DNA of 29,126 bases from assembly GCA_046533895.1 (NCBI GenBank), contig JAWDOK010000015.1, forward strand, positions 1 to 29,126, written 5' to 3'. The translations under genes and the position numbers were made by a program. This DNA comes from Acidianus hospitalis (lineage in GTDB: Archaea > Thermoproteota > Thermoprotei_A > Sulfolobales > Sulfolobaceae). The notes under the pieces were generated by a model. That model had not been told where the DNA came from and did no database searches. It saw nothing but the letters and a program-made list of their open reading frames with translations. Shown in pieces: positions 28,919 through 29,126 of this stretch (position 1 is the stretch's first letter; each line of letters starts with the position of its first letter).

Positions 28919-29126
28919 ATGAGCGAAGAGGCAATTGCTAGAGCGTTAGCAAGTAACGAAGATTTTGCGAGAAAAGTAGCTGATCTTATAGCCGATAAGA
29001 TAGTAATTAAGAAAATAGATGAACTGACTAAAGAAGTAGGAAAAACTTTCAAAAACAATGCAAGACCTTGTAGATCAACAGAAATTGGTATGGGAAAAAT
29101 TTGAGGAAAATGATAAGAAGTTCAAT
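28919..29126 (+). pseudogene. Coiled-coil protein start (DUF3782-like), frameshifted and cut by window end
   Basis: ATG 28919 begins SEEAIARALASNEDFARKVA, then DLIADKIVIKKIDELTKEVG, the start of the charged coiled-coil proteins (DUF3782-like, often with a nuclease-like C-terminus) common in Sulfolobales. After the A-run at 29041-29045 the frame turns into a poor sequence and stops at 29104. Removing one A gives GKLSKTMQDLVDQQKLVWEK and FEENDKKFN to the end of the window, continuing the coiled coil. So this is a single-base indel at a homopolymer, either real or a sequencing artefact. The rest of the gene lies outside the window. Confidence 0.6.

Overview
The window looks like an accessory-rich stretch of a Sulfolobales chromosome (Sulfolobus/Acidianus/Metallosphaera-like crenarchaeon). 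The evidence is low GC, TATA boxes about 25 bp ahead of start codons (leaderless transcripts), a DUF973 protein, a Cdc48-type ATPase, SSV-type integrase debris at a tRNA gene, IS200/IS605-type relics, and many HEPN/MNT and VapBC pairs. Genus and species cannot be read from the sequence alone.

Left end (1-4.7 kb): a partial membrane-protein gene, then tRNA-Cys(GCA). The 3' half of the tRNA (392-438) is repeated with one mismatch at 4510-4556. These copies bound a 4.1-kb integrated element. It holds an operon of overlapping small helical proteins, two small minus-strand genes (one HTH-like), a shortened Cdc48-like ATPase with only the N domain and the first AAA domain, a control region with a perfect hairpin and three tandem 10-11 bp repeats, and a frameshifted winged-helix gene. 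The element has no integrase. Just outside its right end lies the N-terminal fragment of an SSV-type integrase, the fossil of another integration at the same site.

4.9-9.3 kb: a broken MNT/HEPN pair is translationally coupled to a divergent EF-Tu/EF1A-like GTPase (G3 motif DIGGH). This gene faces a second divergent GTPase (DIGGQ), with a miniature IS605-type element between them, followed by an unknown protein and a convergent HEPN-like gene. 9.4-10.4 kb: an NDH-2-like flavoprotein.

10.5-16.5 kb: a tight six-gene operon (gaps 0-2 bp or overlaps) with an ECF transporter S component, a fused double ATPase and EcfT, then a secreted phosphoesterase, a membrane protein with repeated EGxE motifs, and a PAP2-like membrane phosphatase. 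Together they could release and import a phosphorylated vitamin.

16.5-22.2 kb: a second copy of the miniature element splits a gene for a membrane-anchored three-repeat surface protein. The severed C-terminal tail is still readable beyond the insertion. Next come an intergenic region with two large dyads, a CPA2-type antiporter, a DUF973 protein and a LysO-type exporter.

22.2-29.1 kb: two tandem HEPN-MNT cassettes (one HEPN frameshifted), two VapBC pairs, a winged-helix two-gene operon with a palindromic operator, TnpB-type relics (one splitting a membrane-protein gene), and at the right end an HxlR regulator divergent from a CDGSH protein, a class II glutamine amidotransferase and the frameshifted start of a coiled-coil gene. 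Single-base frameshifts recur through the accessory genes, several at homopolymer runs; they may be real decay or assembly error.
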